64,000 nt of DNA from Desmodesmus armatus. Lineage: Eukaryota; Chlorophyta; Chlorophyceae; Sphaeropleales; Scenedesmaceae. The stretch covers positions 144,871 through 208,870 of the forward strand of contig VIIQ02000162.1 in NCBI GenBank assembly GCA_007449985.2. The letters are read 5' to 3'. The notes below the pieces were generated by a model. That model was not told where the DNA came from, did not search any database, and saw only the letters and a program-made list of their open reading frames with translations. Numbering within the stretch: position 1 is the first letter of the stretch; the number at the start of each line of letters is the position of its first letter. The position numbers and the translations under genes were made by a program. Below, one piece after another: positions 25,773 through 37,435 of this stretch.

Positions 25773-28700
25773 CTACAACCTGCTGTTTGGTGCGCCAAGG
25801 GCTGCCAGCACCTGAGTGGCTGCCCTCTGCCCTGTTTCCAATGCTGCCTGCATGCAGGGGTTCACTGCTGGATGCGTGGCTTCACCTGCACCAGCATGCA
25901 ACATAGCAGGAGGAAGAGCGCAGCTGCGTCAGGGCACACATGTGTACACGGGGGTACACCGGCAGCATCACTGACGAATCATACAGCAGGATGACGCATG
26001 CAAGCTTAGTATGTGTGCTCAGTATGTGTGATCGACACTGTCGGCGGCCGCCGCCAACCAGGACCACCTGAAACCATGTTTTGAGCCTAACTGTGTGGGG
26101 GCGCCAACACACTGCTAGCATGCCATGCACAGACTGACCGCCATCCCGGCAACAGGCAACACAGGACCGTTCTGACGTGACGCCACAGCAAATCAAGGTC
26201 GCTCAGCCACTTCCATTGATATGGCCCTGTAGCCATCACGCCCCCAGAGGAGTCATCCTGCATCCTGCTGCTCACCTGCAAAGAAGATTGTGCCAGCCAC
26301 AGGTGCTGCCAGCGCCTCCCTGTCACCGTCATGGGCCCCCAGGGAGGGGTAGCTGTATGCGCCACCCACGTACGGCTCCTGCGCCCAGTCAAATATGTGG
26401 GCCTTGACGTACGCGCTGCTGGCTGGGCGCGGCTGTTGGCTGCTGCCAAACATTTCGTCCAGTTGGTCAAGGAACTTCTGCACTGCTGCCTCTGGCTGCA
26501 TCTTGCTGAGGGCGTTGGCTCGCTCACCAGCAATGAACCCTGCACACCACAAGAACGAAAACACAACAGCACAAAGGGTCAATCATGTGTGTCACAGAAT
26601 CTGTGTGCTGGCGCACGATGCACAGCAAACCATTGCATCTCACCAGGGCATAGCCAAATGTGTATCAAACGATGTGTGTCTGCTGATAGCAACCCAAAAA
26701 TGGATGTGGCACAGTTTGTGAACCGGACTCGGCGTGTCGCTGCTGCATGGGCAACGCTTGCTGGGCTGAATAGCGCATGCTGTGCCTTGGCGGGAACAGA
26801 CGGCCGCACCACCACGCAGAGAAAACCGCACAGGTGTGTCTGCCAGGAATGCAGAGCCATGTTGTGACGAGCACACCCATACTCACCCACAACTGCGTGT
26901 AGGTGTTTGCTGCTGTCGTCAATGACTGTATGTTGTGTCATCCACAGCTCCGGCACAAAGGTGTGTGTGCAGACCACATCATACAGCTGGGCAGGCCAGA
27001 AGCGCTTGTCAAAGGCTATGATGATCTGCACAACACACAGACACCACAGGGCCGCAGGAGCAGTGAGTTTGCCACCATCACTGGAATCACTGGCTGCTTT
27101 CAAGACAACGAGCAAATGCCGTGGTCACGCGTGATTGTCTTGCAATGCGTGTTGCCGCGTCTGTTGCAATGATGACACATTGAGCTTATGGCACCACACG
27201 TGCAACGCCATGCCGTGTTGCTCACTTGCCCACATCACGTCATGCCACATGTCAAAACCTCACCACACATGACAGCCAACTGCAACAACGACAACAAGAC
27301 GCTTTAGCAGCTTCCACCGATATCCACACCACTGTGCTTGATACAAACAGTCCAACACAACACAACCTTTCGCTCAACCCACCTTGGCAGCGTTGCCCAT
27401 CCTGAGCCTGCTGAGGGCCCCCTGCTTGTCAACAGGCAGCGCAGGACTGAACCCCAGCCGCCCAGACTGCAGCACAGCCAGCGATGCAGTAACAATGACC
27501 TTGCGGGCCCCCAGCTTTGCCCCATCAGGCCCCGTCAGCACAGCACCCCCCTGGCTGTAGGTGATGTTGGACACGGCCAGCGAGTGCGGATGGCCAGGCC
27601 CTGGCGCAGCTTGTCAACTACTGCTGACATGGGCTGGGACATGATCAGGTACGTCTCACCAGAGTCCCACCTGGAGTGAGAAGTGTGAGAGGAGGGGTGA
27701 GGGGTGTGTGAGGGTGTGGGAGGGGTGTGTGGGGTCAAGGGGGCTGGCATACAGTAGTGAGGCTCTGAAAGCAACAAGGTGAGCGTGTGGGGGGCGGGTG
27801 GATTGTGTATGTGCCGGACTGGGGTGTGGAGACGAGCTGCTGCCCTTGCTTGTGGCTGCTCCACACTCCAGCAAGATTCTACTAGCGCAGTGAGTCAGCA
27901 GTGCAGCTGCCTTCCTTCCAGCAAACTGACCTGTTGTTCTCTGTGATCATCTCCCTAAGGCCCAGCTGCTGCAGAGAGCAGCCAAAGTCATTGGCATAGC
28001 ACACGTCTGCGACCTCCAGCTGCAGGGGGGTGGCACCCTTGCTGCGCAGCCACTGCTCTGCTGACACGTCCTGACCAGGCGGTGGGGGCGCCTCATCACC
28101 AACATCCTCAAACAGCTCGTGCAACTGCAGGTAAAATGCATGGGGAATCCAGTTGATCAACATGAGCAAAAAACATAGAAACATCAACAATTTGGGAGCA
28201 GAAGCTGCATTTCCAGCTGCTTCAAGTGGATGCACTGGTGCTGCTTGTGTTGCATCCAGTGTTTATTTTGGGCGTTGCCCCACACGGTCTGTATATGCCA
28301 CCCAACCCACCTCGTCCACCTCCTTAGCCACGCCCTCATTGTCTGTCAGCAGCTTCTGCTGGCCAAAATACCAGAAGTCAGGCCACGGCTTCTCTGTGAA
28401 CTGGAAGCCATAGTCTGCAACAACCTCTGTGAACTTGGACTTGCTGCCGTGCACAAACTCTGGGCCAACCTCTATCGGCCAGCCAGTGAAGCCATGCAGC
28501 TGCACAAGCACAACATGTTGTAAGGGTGCAGTAGTGTGGAGGAAGTGGTGAGGGCTGCTGCATACTTCCTGGCTGCTCAAGTCCTCAACAGCAGCCAACT
28601 GCAGCACTGCTGCTGGCAGTAGCAGCAGCAGTAGCACTGCTGGTGCCCCTAGCAATTGCGAGTCAACCTCCTCTCAATACATGGCGCGTCTGCATGCCTA

Positions 28701-28874
28701 GAACGTGGACATCAACATGCTCACCTGGCGGACACGCCCTCCAATGTGATCCTGTGCTTCCACCACCAACACATCTGGGTACCGGTCCTTCAGCTGTTGT
28801 GCTGCATACAGACCGGCAAGCCCACCGCCCACGACGATGCAAGAGTGATAGCTTTGTATAGCTTCTGAGGTCAT
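25773..28874 (-). CDS. FAD-dependent amine oxidase, polyamine oxidase-like
   Basis: Flavin amine oxidoreductase of about 445 residues. Exons: 28725-28874, 28311-28499, 27931-28124, 27383-27670, 26887-27025, 26276-26539, 25773-25885. The N-terminal Rossmann fold reads CIVVGGGLAGLYAAQQL, followed by an acidic residue (VVEAQ) and the GGRVR loop that contacts FAD. The exon 4 sequence MGNAAK supplies a Lys where family enzymes hold a water near flavin N5. The C-terminal FAD motif is GTIFFAG-GEATHP followed by QAALETGQRAA, split by the last intron. These features place it with polyamine and monoamine oxidases, which oxidise spermine, spermidine or related amines to an aldehyde plus hydrogen peroxide. 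The exact substrate cannot be read here. No signal peptide or clear peroxisomal ending is seen. Exon 4 has a one-base frame break near 27590-27600; an extra C would restore IRHSLAVSNITYSQ. The ATG at 28874 is the only in-frame ATG before the FAD motif. Confidence 0.88.
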
Positions 28875-29106
28875 GTTCAAGCACTGTTCCTCCTCAGGTT
28901 GCCGCCAATTGATGTGCCCGCCGTTCACCGCTAACCGCTAGTTAAGTATGAAGCAACGGAGCTGCTGGACATATACACACGGGCAAACGTTCTGCAACAA
29001 GCGATCCTACGAACAGTACATCAACCTGTGCACACCGGGTCGGGTCAAAATACACGCAGCTGACAAATCAGTCAGGGCAACTCTGCTGCACTGGACAGCC
29101 ACACCA

Positions 29107-32100
29107 TCAATCAAGATCATAAAGGCTCGAGCGCTCCCTGGGCGAGTCCAACACGTACTCCCTGCGTGCAGCTTGCATGCTGGAGCTGCCAGCCAGGGGC
29201 CTAGTGCGCACCTCCAGGGAGCCGCTGCGACTGCCAGGTCCTGCTGCTGCTGCCCCTATGCTACTGCTGCTGGCGCCACTGCTGGTTCTCCCTACCCCGC
29301 TGGGCCCAGCACCCCCCAGCACCACCCTGCGTGCTGCAGCCAAGCTGTCTTCGTCATGCAAGCTGTCTGCGAAGGTGTACAGCTCAACATCATCCGGGTA
29401 TAAGCAGCCACTGCCCTCATCCTCAACAGCAGAAGCAGCACCAGCACCAGCACCCAGCTGTGTCTGTAGGCTGCTGCCTGCAAGCCCTAGGGCAGAGGAG
29501 GGCCCAGCACTGCTGCTCCCTGCCCCAAGAGGCTCTCCTTGCAGCCCCAACACCACCCTCCGTGCCTCCAGCAGCAAGGGGTTGGCCTCCAACGAGGTCC
29601 TGCCAGCAGCCAGTAAGGGGCGCCCAAGCTGCGGGCTGCCAGGATCCCCTCTGCTGAAAGCCCCGCTGCGTCTGCTGGTGCCTGCAGCGCCAGCGGCAGC
29701 TGCTGCACTAGCTGAAGGAGAGCCGTCTGACCCCGGTCCTGGCCCTGGTCCTGCTGCTGCTGCTGTTGCTGTTGGGCTGCTGCTGCGGCTGCGGCTGGGG
29801 GCTGCCTGTACCTGTGGCCCTGCCTCCTGCAGGCTGACTGTGTCGAGGGCACTGTCAGCACGCACTAGCCGCCCACTGCCTGAAGCACCCAGGACAACTC
29901 CCCCCGTACCAGCTGCTGCTGCAGGGTGAGGCAGCAACACACTGCCCTGCACCAACTCCCTTGCAGAGTCCATCCGGGGTTCCACAGCCAACACAGCTGC
30001 CGGCTGCTGCTCCTCAAGCCGCCCAGCAGCGGCCACTGCTGTAGCCCCACCATGAATGGGTGCCAGCTGACTGCCACTGACCGCAGCTGTCAGGCCCCTG
30101 CTGCTGCTGCTGCTTGCGGGAGCTGCCCTGGCCAGCAGCATGTCAGAGTCTTGGCCCATGAGTGGCTGCAGCTGCTGGCCCCTCACAGCAGCACTCCTCT
30201 CAGCAGCTGGCACAGCACTGCCAGCTGACAGCGTGATGGACGGCACACTGCCAAGAGCTGCCACCCCAGCACCAGCAGCAGCACTGGCAGCAGCAGCACC
30301 GGTTGCAGCCCCTGCCGACGCTGACACACCGCTACCACTCCTGCCCAGTCCCCTATGAAGCAATAGGGTGTCGGAGTCCACATCATCGTTGTCCACAGCA
30401 GCTGGCTGCTGCAGCAGTGCGCCAGGGTCCTGCTGCTGCTGCTCATGCCACAGCATATGCTGCTCAGGCTCATCCCCGAAAGGCCCCTGCATAGAAGCCG
30501 AGTCCTGCCGTCGCAGCTGCTGCCGCTGCTGCGGCCGCTGTTGCTGTGGCTGCGCCACCTGCTGCTGCCGCTGCTGCTGCGGCGGCATCCCTCCTGTGGT
30601 GCTGCTGACCGCACTGATACTGCCGGGAGAGAGGTATCCCTGGCTGAATATCAGCGATGCTGCTGCCTCTCGTTCACGCAGGTCCTCTAATGTCATTGCA
30701 CTGTCAGCAACGCTGGCGGCATCTTGTGTCAGAGCAGCTGCACTGTCTGTGTCAACCTCTCGCAGGTCCCAGGCCACCAACCCCACTGCAGGAACTGCCC
30801 CAGCTGCAGCTGCTGCACTCTCTGCTCCGCTACCAGAAGCATGCCGGCTGCTGTGGCTGGTGTACGGCAGCAGCACAGGGTTGGCAGCTGCAGCTGCAGC
30901 ACTTGATGCTGGTGGGGGCTGTGGTGGTCCTGCTGCCGCATCGCTGTGTTCCTGCGACTGCTGGCTGCTGCTGGCTGCTCCTGTGGTTGCTTCTGCTTCT
31001 GCTTGTGCCTGTTCTGCTGCTTCCTGCCGCTCCCCCACCTGCACAGCCTTCTCCCACAGGGTGCGATACCATGCACCACCCCACACCTGCAGCACCAACA
31101 GCACAAAGCAGCACCAACAGCAGACATTGCAAAAGGTGAGCAACCTGCAGCAACACCACACACTGCTTCCGGTTTCAGCAAATGCAGGACCTCCCCCCCC
31201 CCCCGCCCGGGCGCGCCCTGGACTCCAAGCAGGTCCTCATCTCTGCGCAACAGACCACGAGGGCGGGTTCACAAATGCAGGCCAAGAGAACATCTGTGCT
31301 GTGTTGCACCACCCATAAGGACCTCATAACATTCTTGGCTAGCCGAGGCCTCTTTGGTGTGTCAAGCACAGGCCAAAACTACCGCCACCAACCTGAGTGC
31401 GAAGTGTGCTGCTGCCCTGCCTGCCGCCTGGGTAACTGCTGCCAGCCGCTGCTGAGCTGCTGCCGCCTGCAGCCCCTGCGACACTGCTGCTGTCTTGGCA
31501 GGCCTCACCCTCAACAACAGAGCCCCCTGGCTGCTGCAGCTGCACTTGCTGCTGATCGCCTGGTGGGGTTGCTGTGCCGGCCTGCTGCAGCCCCAACGGT
31601 AGCAGTGGAGCACTGCTGTCAAGCTGCTGCTGAGCTGGGCAGGGTCCCGCCTGAAGGGCTGATGCAGCCAGCTGCACACTGCTGCTGCTGCTGGCTTGGT
31701 CCTCTGGCAGGTCAGCATCTGATGAAGAAGGGCCCAGACCTGCGGTAGCAGCACTGCTGCTTGCGGCACCTGCAAAAGGGCCCTTCTTTGCAGCTGTTTC
31801 CATAGCCCCACCAGCAGCTGCCACTGAGGCTGTTGCTGCTGCTGCTGCTCCTGTTGCTGCCATGCTTGCATGATCAGCTGCTGTGTGTGCAGCTGCAGGC
31901 TGGGTGGTAGAGCCCAGTGTGGTGTTCTGTTCAGCTGCCCTGCCACTGCTGCCAGCAGCAGTGCTGCTGCTGCTGCCGGCGTCGCCCTGCTGCTGCAGTT
32001 GTGCTTGCTGCTTGTTGTGCTGTTTCTGCTTGATGTAACTGGCAGGCAACCCCTCGTCATCACTGTCACTTTCACCTGAAAACACAGCAGCACAGCACAC

Positions 32101-33764
32101 AGGCCATATGAAGGCATCCCAGATTTGGGTGTGGAGGGCACCAGCACTGTTGCCACGCTGGCCACCGTCCCCTCCTGCTGGTGAACAAACAGCTGCCATT
32201 TGCAGTCACCACCCATTAGCCAGGCCAGAACACCCTCAGCTCACCAGGTGGCAGTGCCCTGAACCTCATTGGGTCCTGTGGGCCGGTGTCGGGTGCTGCT
32301 CGTGCTGCTGCCACCATGTCATCAAATGCCTGCCTGAGCGCTGCTGCTGTCGTGTCAGCCTCCTGCTGCAGCACTGCACGCTCAGCACGCTCAGCCGCCA
32401 CACCGCCCTGCGACACGACAGCAGCAAGGGGTTTTTCATCCACATGACGCCTCAGCATACACAGACCTTACTGTAGCACATGTTGTTGTAGCAGTGCAAA
32501 ATCGTCACCAAGCATCTTGCCGGTGCTGGCAGTGAGCAAGTGGAAGGCTGCAGCTGAGCATGAAACACAACCAGCAGAGCAAGTCCTGGCGTCCTGCAGC
32601 CCACTGGGAGGCGAGATCGCCCCGCCTGTACACCTGCCTGAAGGCTGCTGCTAACGGCTGCTGCACACCTGCGTGAAGACTGCTGCACCCCTGCATGCAG
32701 GCGGCGTACCCCTGCATAAAGGCTGCTGCGCACCTGCATGAATGCTGCTGCGAGCCGCCTGTCCTTGTCAGTCACTGCAGCCTCATCAAGGAAGTTGAGC
32801 TGAGGCAGCGCACATATCAGGCGCTTGCGGTAGTGCCTGCAGCAGCAAGCAGGAGGTGGGGCTGAAGTCCCCCATGTGCCCAGAATGGATGATGGGTTCA
32901 CCATGCAGCCGCACGCAGCAAGTGATTGAACTTCAATCGCTGCTGACCAAACAGGACTTCCTGGTAGCCCGCAACTGCGGTAAGCTGCTGTAGGCTGTCT
33001 GAACGTGAGGTCTCCCTCCTGCCACTCACTCAGTCTGGCCCACTAAGGGATTGCCTTGCAGCCGCAACAGTGCCAGCTGCCAGCGACCCTCCCCCAGCAA
33101 CTCCAGCACGCCATCAGCACACAGCTGGTTCTGTGACAGATCCAGCGTCACCAGGCGCGTGCAGGACTGCAGCTCTGCTAGGTCTGCTGCTGTGCTGAGC
33201 CGGTTGCAGGAAATGTCCAAGCTGCGCAGGCTCTTCAGGGCGCCGAGGCCAGCACAGCTGCTGATGCGGTTGTGAGATACATCCAGCACCTCTAGCTGAG
33301 TGAGGGCCTGCAAGCCCTGCAAGCTGTCTATGAGGTTCTTGCCAAGGTGGAGGGTGCGGAGGTGCTGCTGTGCTGACAGCCCCTCTATGGCCGCGATAGC
33401 ATTGGACTCCAGGTACAGTGTGCGCAGGCCAGTGTAAGCCTGGGGAAGTGAATTGAGGGCAGATGCCGGTGAATCAGCTGTTGATTAAGCTCGTGTGTAT
33501 GTGGTACCCAGTGCCCCAGTATGCTTGACTGGGTATTGAGCTGCTTGGCTTGAAGGACTCCTCACAGACAGGTGGCAAGGCGGGAAATGCAGGACGCATA
33601 AGGGTGTGGTGTGCACCTGCATGTGCCTCAGAACGCACCTCAAGACTCTCAATCTTCTCAATGCCTTTGAGGTTGAGGTACAGCACATCATTCAGCTCTG
33701 GGCAGCTGATGAACTGTTTGTGCTGTTGGCAAATGTCTCGCAGGGCTTCTGGGGTGAGTTTCAT
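29107..33764 (-). CDS. ODA7: Dynein axonemal assembly factor 1 (ODA7/LRRC50)
   Basis: Cytoplasmic factor needed to preassemble outer-arm dyneins before import into cilia. Six exons: 33639-33764, 33030-33439, 32734-32836, 32245-32407, 31393-32075, 29107-31086. Phases agree and give 1154 residues. The start MKLTPEALRDICQQHKQF is family-typical and is followed by LNDVLYLNLKGIEKIESLE. LRRs of the SDS22 type occupy about residues 40-180 (LDVSHNRISS, LDISCNRLST, LDLSQNQLCADG). The LRR cap is HYRKRLICALPQLNFLDE, then DKDRRLAAAFMQGGVAAERAER as in DNAAF1. The last two exons, almost 890 residues, are Ala/Gln/Ser/Gly-rich with no fold I recognise, making the protein longer than the human homologue (about 725). 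Short acidic patches (ESDSDDEG) occur at the start of that tail. The gene is good evidence that the organism builds motile cilia. Confidence 0.94.
32629..32754. repeat. About 22-bp repeats of an ODA7 exon end and donor
   Basis: Five or six degenerate units read on the minus strand as GCAGCAGCxTTCATGCAGGTGC. The first is the true end of exon 3 (codons AAAFMQ, donor at 32734). The others lie in the intron and most keep a CAG|GT or CAG|GGT donor-like border. Confidence 0.85.
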
Positions 33765-34220
33765 TGCTGGCTTGGTGCCACAAGCACAGAGACCCGGGGG
33801 ACAGCTGCAACAGAGGTGGACAGCCGGGTGCTATCTGACCCACCCACCGAGCAAGATAAGCAGCGAGCAAAGACTTTGATCACATGTGGGCCTGGACCCA
33901 CAGACCCTATATCGCCCACGCACGTGGTTGTATTGCACCTGTGCAAATGGATCAGTCGGTTTGAAAATTTGGCAACTTCTCCTTGCCAGCGACGCAGGAG
34001 TCCCATCTCCTAAAACTGATCTGCACAACCGTTGCAAGCCAGAAGCAGACCCCAGCTTGATGGTGAACAGTCGTTGTTCAGGTAAACCTAGCGGCATCAG
34101 CACCACACCGATGCTGCCTATCACTCAACCAACCAATCCTTGTCACCACACACATACCATAGAAGTCACCCCGCCTGCATTCTCACATACTGACAGGCAG
34201 GCAGCTGCCAAACTACACTG
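33765..34220. promoter_or_regulatory. Divergent promoter region between ODA7 and the lumen protein
   Basis: The 456 bp between two divergent start codons must contain both promoters. No TATA box stands out. I see no coding exon here. Confidence 0.5.
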
Positions 34221-36106
34221 ATGAAACCTTTCAGCAGCATTACCAATGTTCAATCAGCCAACACCTCAGCAGCCACCACACGCCTGCTGCATTTGTGTCA
34301 GGCTGGCACTCAGCCACAGTGTGTTCAGCTCAGCAGGAGGGAGGCCCTGCTGGCATCCCTCACTCTGGGGTCAGTCCTACTGCCACCAGCAGCCCATGCA
34401 TCTGTTCCAGAGATAGCAGCAGCTGGACAGTGGGGCCTCCCCTTCAGTTTGCCAACACCACCAGAGCCTGTGCGCTTTCCCCGCAAGGCCCTCAACCTGC
34501 GGTTTGCTGTCTTGCTAATGGTGAGGGCTGGGTGTATGTCAGCCTGTCTTCTACGAGGGCTGGGTGTCAGCCTGTGCGACAAACAGGAAGGCCAGCACAA
34601 CGTGCATGTCAACGCAATGTGCATGTCAGCGCTGTGTGCATTGTGCAGTCAGCATCTGGACATGCAGACGGGCATCTGCATGGGGTGTGGCAGGTCTCAC
34701 CGTCAACAGCAGCAGCCAGTGCGACCTATCAGCCAGCAACCATGCAACTGTTGCTTTGTGCCGCAGAGGTCCTCTTTCGACGCTGTGAATGCATTGGATT
34801 TCATTCCCATGGACAAATTCGAGGTGAGGACAGTGTCTGCCTGGCCTCGTGCATGTGTGCCAAAGGACTCTGCAGTTACTTCAGCAGCAACTGCAAATGC
34901 TGCTTGCTTGGGCAGCTGCCAACAGCACAAAACACACCAGCAACGGTTGGCGTCTGACCTGCAGGCCAAGTTTTGGAAGCTGCGCCAGAGCGAGCTCGAG
35001 GGGTACAACCTGCAGTACTCTCCCCTCAAGCCCCGTCAGGGTGACCTCACAGGTGGGTGAGGGAGACACCCACTGGCACTACGCCTGCCTGCAACACCTG
35101 GACCAACTGCCTGAGACATCAGCAGCAGCTTGACGCTGCATATGCAGCAGGTTATGCACCTCATCTGCGTACCCACACAGCTGCCCTCCCTGTCTCAGCA
35201 ACAGCCCCTGAGCAACCGGCCCCCCTGCTTGCCCCTGCCGTGCCCCTGCGTCCCCCCAAGCAGACCCTCTGTACTTTGACTTCATCAGCTTTTCCCAGTA
35301 CAGCACCATCTCCCGGGAGATGGGCACACCCCTGAAGCTGTTCAACGAGTACAAGGAGGTGTGCCCACCAGGCGCAGGGGAGGACGACCCCTGTGAGGCA
35401 GGCACACAGGTGGTGCAGCGGCCAGAGCAGTTTGCTGACGACGCCCAGCTCCCACAGTACTTCTTCAACACAGCAGGTAGGCTGCTGGTGGCACTGGGGT
35501 CCTCCATTTTGGGGGCCTGCTGGGGGGAGGGACGGAATGCTGCCGCAGCAGCAAGTTGGCTGGCATATATGGTTCTACGGTCACACAAGGGTGGACTTTC
35601 TTGCTTGTCAATGCATCCCAGATTGCATGCAGTGATGCTTGTGCTCCGTCGCACTAGCTGCTACAACTGTGCTTTGTCTCCTGTGTTCAGGTGACTTGAT
35701 GTACGAGGGCCTTCTGAACGGATTCCAAGGGGAGACCTTTGGAGGCCCAGCTCCGCCACAGCCAGGCGCAAGCATACAGCAGGTGGCAGCAGGGGTGCAG
35801 CAGCTGCTGGACTGCATGGTGGCCAAGGGGTATGCCATCAGTGCGACTGTTGACCCAGTAGCAGCACAGCCGGCCAGCAGTAGCAGCAGCAGCAGCAGTG
35901 CGGGGTCGGGAGGCAGCTTCACGGTGACTGTGAATGGCCCGTGTAACCTGTGGGCGTTGAATGCGCTGAAATCCCGCAACTCGCGTGTCATCAACGCATA
36001 TGACGTGATGGTGATAGCTGCCTGGCTGCGGGCTGGTGGGAGGTCTGCCAGTCATGAGGTGGAGCTGTTGGACTCCGGGCTGACTGAACGCTGGACGGTT
36101 GTGTAA
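34221..36106 (+). CDS. Thylakoid-lumen-targeted protein of unknown function
   Basis: Five exons (34221-34520, 34767-34823, 34965-35052, 35264-35476, 35691-36106) join in phase to 357 residues. The N-terminus has two parts. The first is a Ser/Thr-rich, basic transit-like stretch. The second is a twin-Arg signal, RREALLASLTLGSVLLPP, with an AHA cleavage site at about residue 60. This is the usual layout of proteins sent to the lumen by the Tat route. The mature part has KFWKLRQSELEGYNLQYSP, YFDFISFSQY, four Cys, a Ser9 stretch and a C-terminal region with NSRVINAYDVMVIAAWLRAGG. I do not recognise a family. The charge and the lack of a membrane span after the signal fit a soluble lumen protein. 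Localisation is an inference from the signal. Confidence 0.82.
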
Positions 36107-36809
36107 CTGTGCTGCACAGCCTGGCAATGCTACGGTGTTTGTTGCTGATGGGTGCGTGTGGCGGTGGCCTGGCAGAAAACCAGGAGGCTGCCAGCTAGTG
36201 TGCAAGCATAGGCTATCATCTTGTCAGTATCTTTGTGTCATTGGATTGCCACACGGCATGTTGCACAGTCTTCCATGCAATCTGGCACTACAGAAATCTG
36301 GCATCAACATGGGTTTGTGTTGAGCCAGTCATTTGCTTCATCGCCAGTCTGGCTGTCAGCAGACATAGAGCCCTCCATTTGGCGGGAATGGGCAATTAAT
36401 GCTCAGCATTGCACCCTCAAGTGGTGCCGTATCACCCTGGGGCATGAGGTTGAGGGTTGGATACCTTGAATACCTCCCAGGTTCATCACTCATCACTCAT
36501 TGAGCATCTGCTCAACTGCCACAACTGACGTCATGCTTGTTCCTGAGCACTCTCCCATGCACACACGCATCATAACTTCGACGTTTGATGCTCGCTGATT
36601 GTGTTGTTGCGAATGTGTTGGCTTTGTGTACGGAATGGAATAACACATGGCCGTTGTCTAGCCGACTGCCGGCTGAATGTTGTCCTGCATGAACGTGGGA
36701 ACGCACGTTGTTGACTTTGGATTTGACGTCTTGTCCTGAACACTAAGTTTGCAGCTTGAGAGCCTGCACATTGGCTTATATCTCGCCTCCCGCGCTCCCG
36801 CCATTCACC
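36107..36809. other. Intergenic: lumen protein 3' flank and phytocyanin promoter
   Basis: No coding exon is seen. The left part should be the 3' untranslated region of the lumen protein. A TATAT at 36777-36781, about 100 bp before the next start codon, may be the TATA element of the phytocyanin-like gene. Confidence 0.45.
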
Positions 36810-36875
36810 ATGTCACACAAGGTGTGCTTCGGCCCCGAATGCTGCAGAAAACTGTTTTTAGTCTTCATAATCTGA
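36810..36875 (+). other. Upstream ORF in the phytocyanin-like leader
   Basis: ATG to TGA, 21 codons, beginning MSHKVCFGPECC. It ends four bases before the main ATG at 36880. It lies downstream of the TATA-like site, so it is probably in the transcript. Translation of it could limit or tune initiation at the main start. Confidence 0.45.
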
Positions 36876-36879
36876 CATT

Positions 36880-37403
36880 ATGGTTTCGATGCAGGTTTTG
36901 AGGCTGCTCTGCAGCGTCCTTCTGCTTGCCAGTGCGCCATTGGGTAAGTTGGGGCATTTTAGCCATCACGCGGCGTTTCCTTGACCGACGATGTAAATGT
37001 TATGCAATTGGAGTGCATCGCGGTCGCCAAATGCTGGTAGTGGAATGCTTGTGTTGGATGCTACTAAGACAGCAGCAGTTCAGCAACCATCAGCATTCTC
37101 ATCTGGAGTGTGCTTGCACACAGGCCTGCTGTGACGATCCATGCATGGTACGGCCTTCCACACAGGTCGTGGGCGCTGACGTGTTGCCGTGTCACATGGT
37201 GTTGCAGGCTGGGCCAAGGTGCACGAGGTGCTGTGGGATGTCCCTACAGATGGGCTGCAGTTGCCCAGCATTTCCACAGCAAAGTGTGGTGACACCATTC
37301 GCTTCAGGTGCCCACTGCATGCCACACATGGCCTGTTCAAGCTGGAGGAGAGTGAGTAGCGCTGCAGTGGTGCTGACTGGGCCCTTAGTGGCTTGCTGCA
37401 GCG

Positions 37404-37435
<32 letters not shown>

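Noticed and set aside
30368..31318. Long plus-strand open frame opposite the last ODA7 exon
   Set aside because: It is the antisense shadow of a CTG/GCA-rich exon. It has no motif and no splice support, while the minus strand is fully phased.
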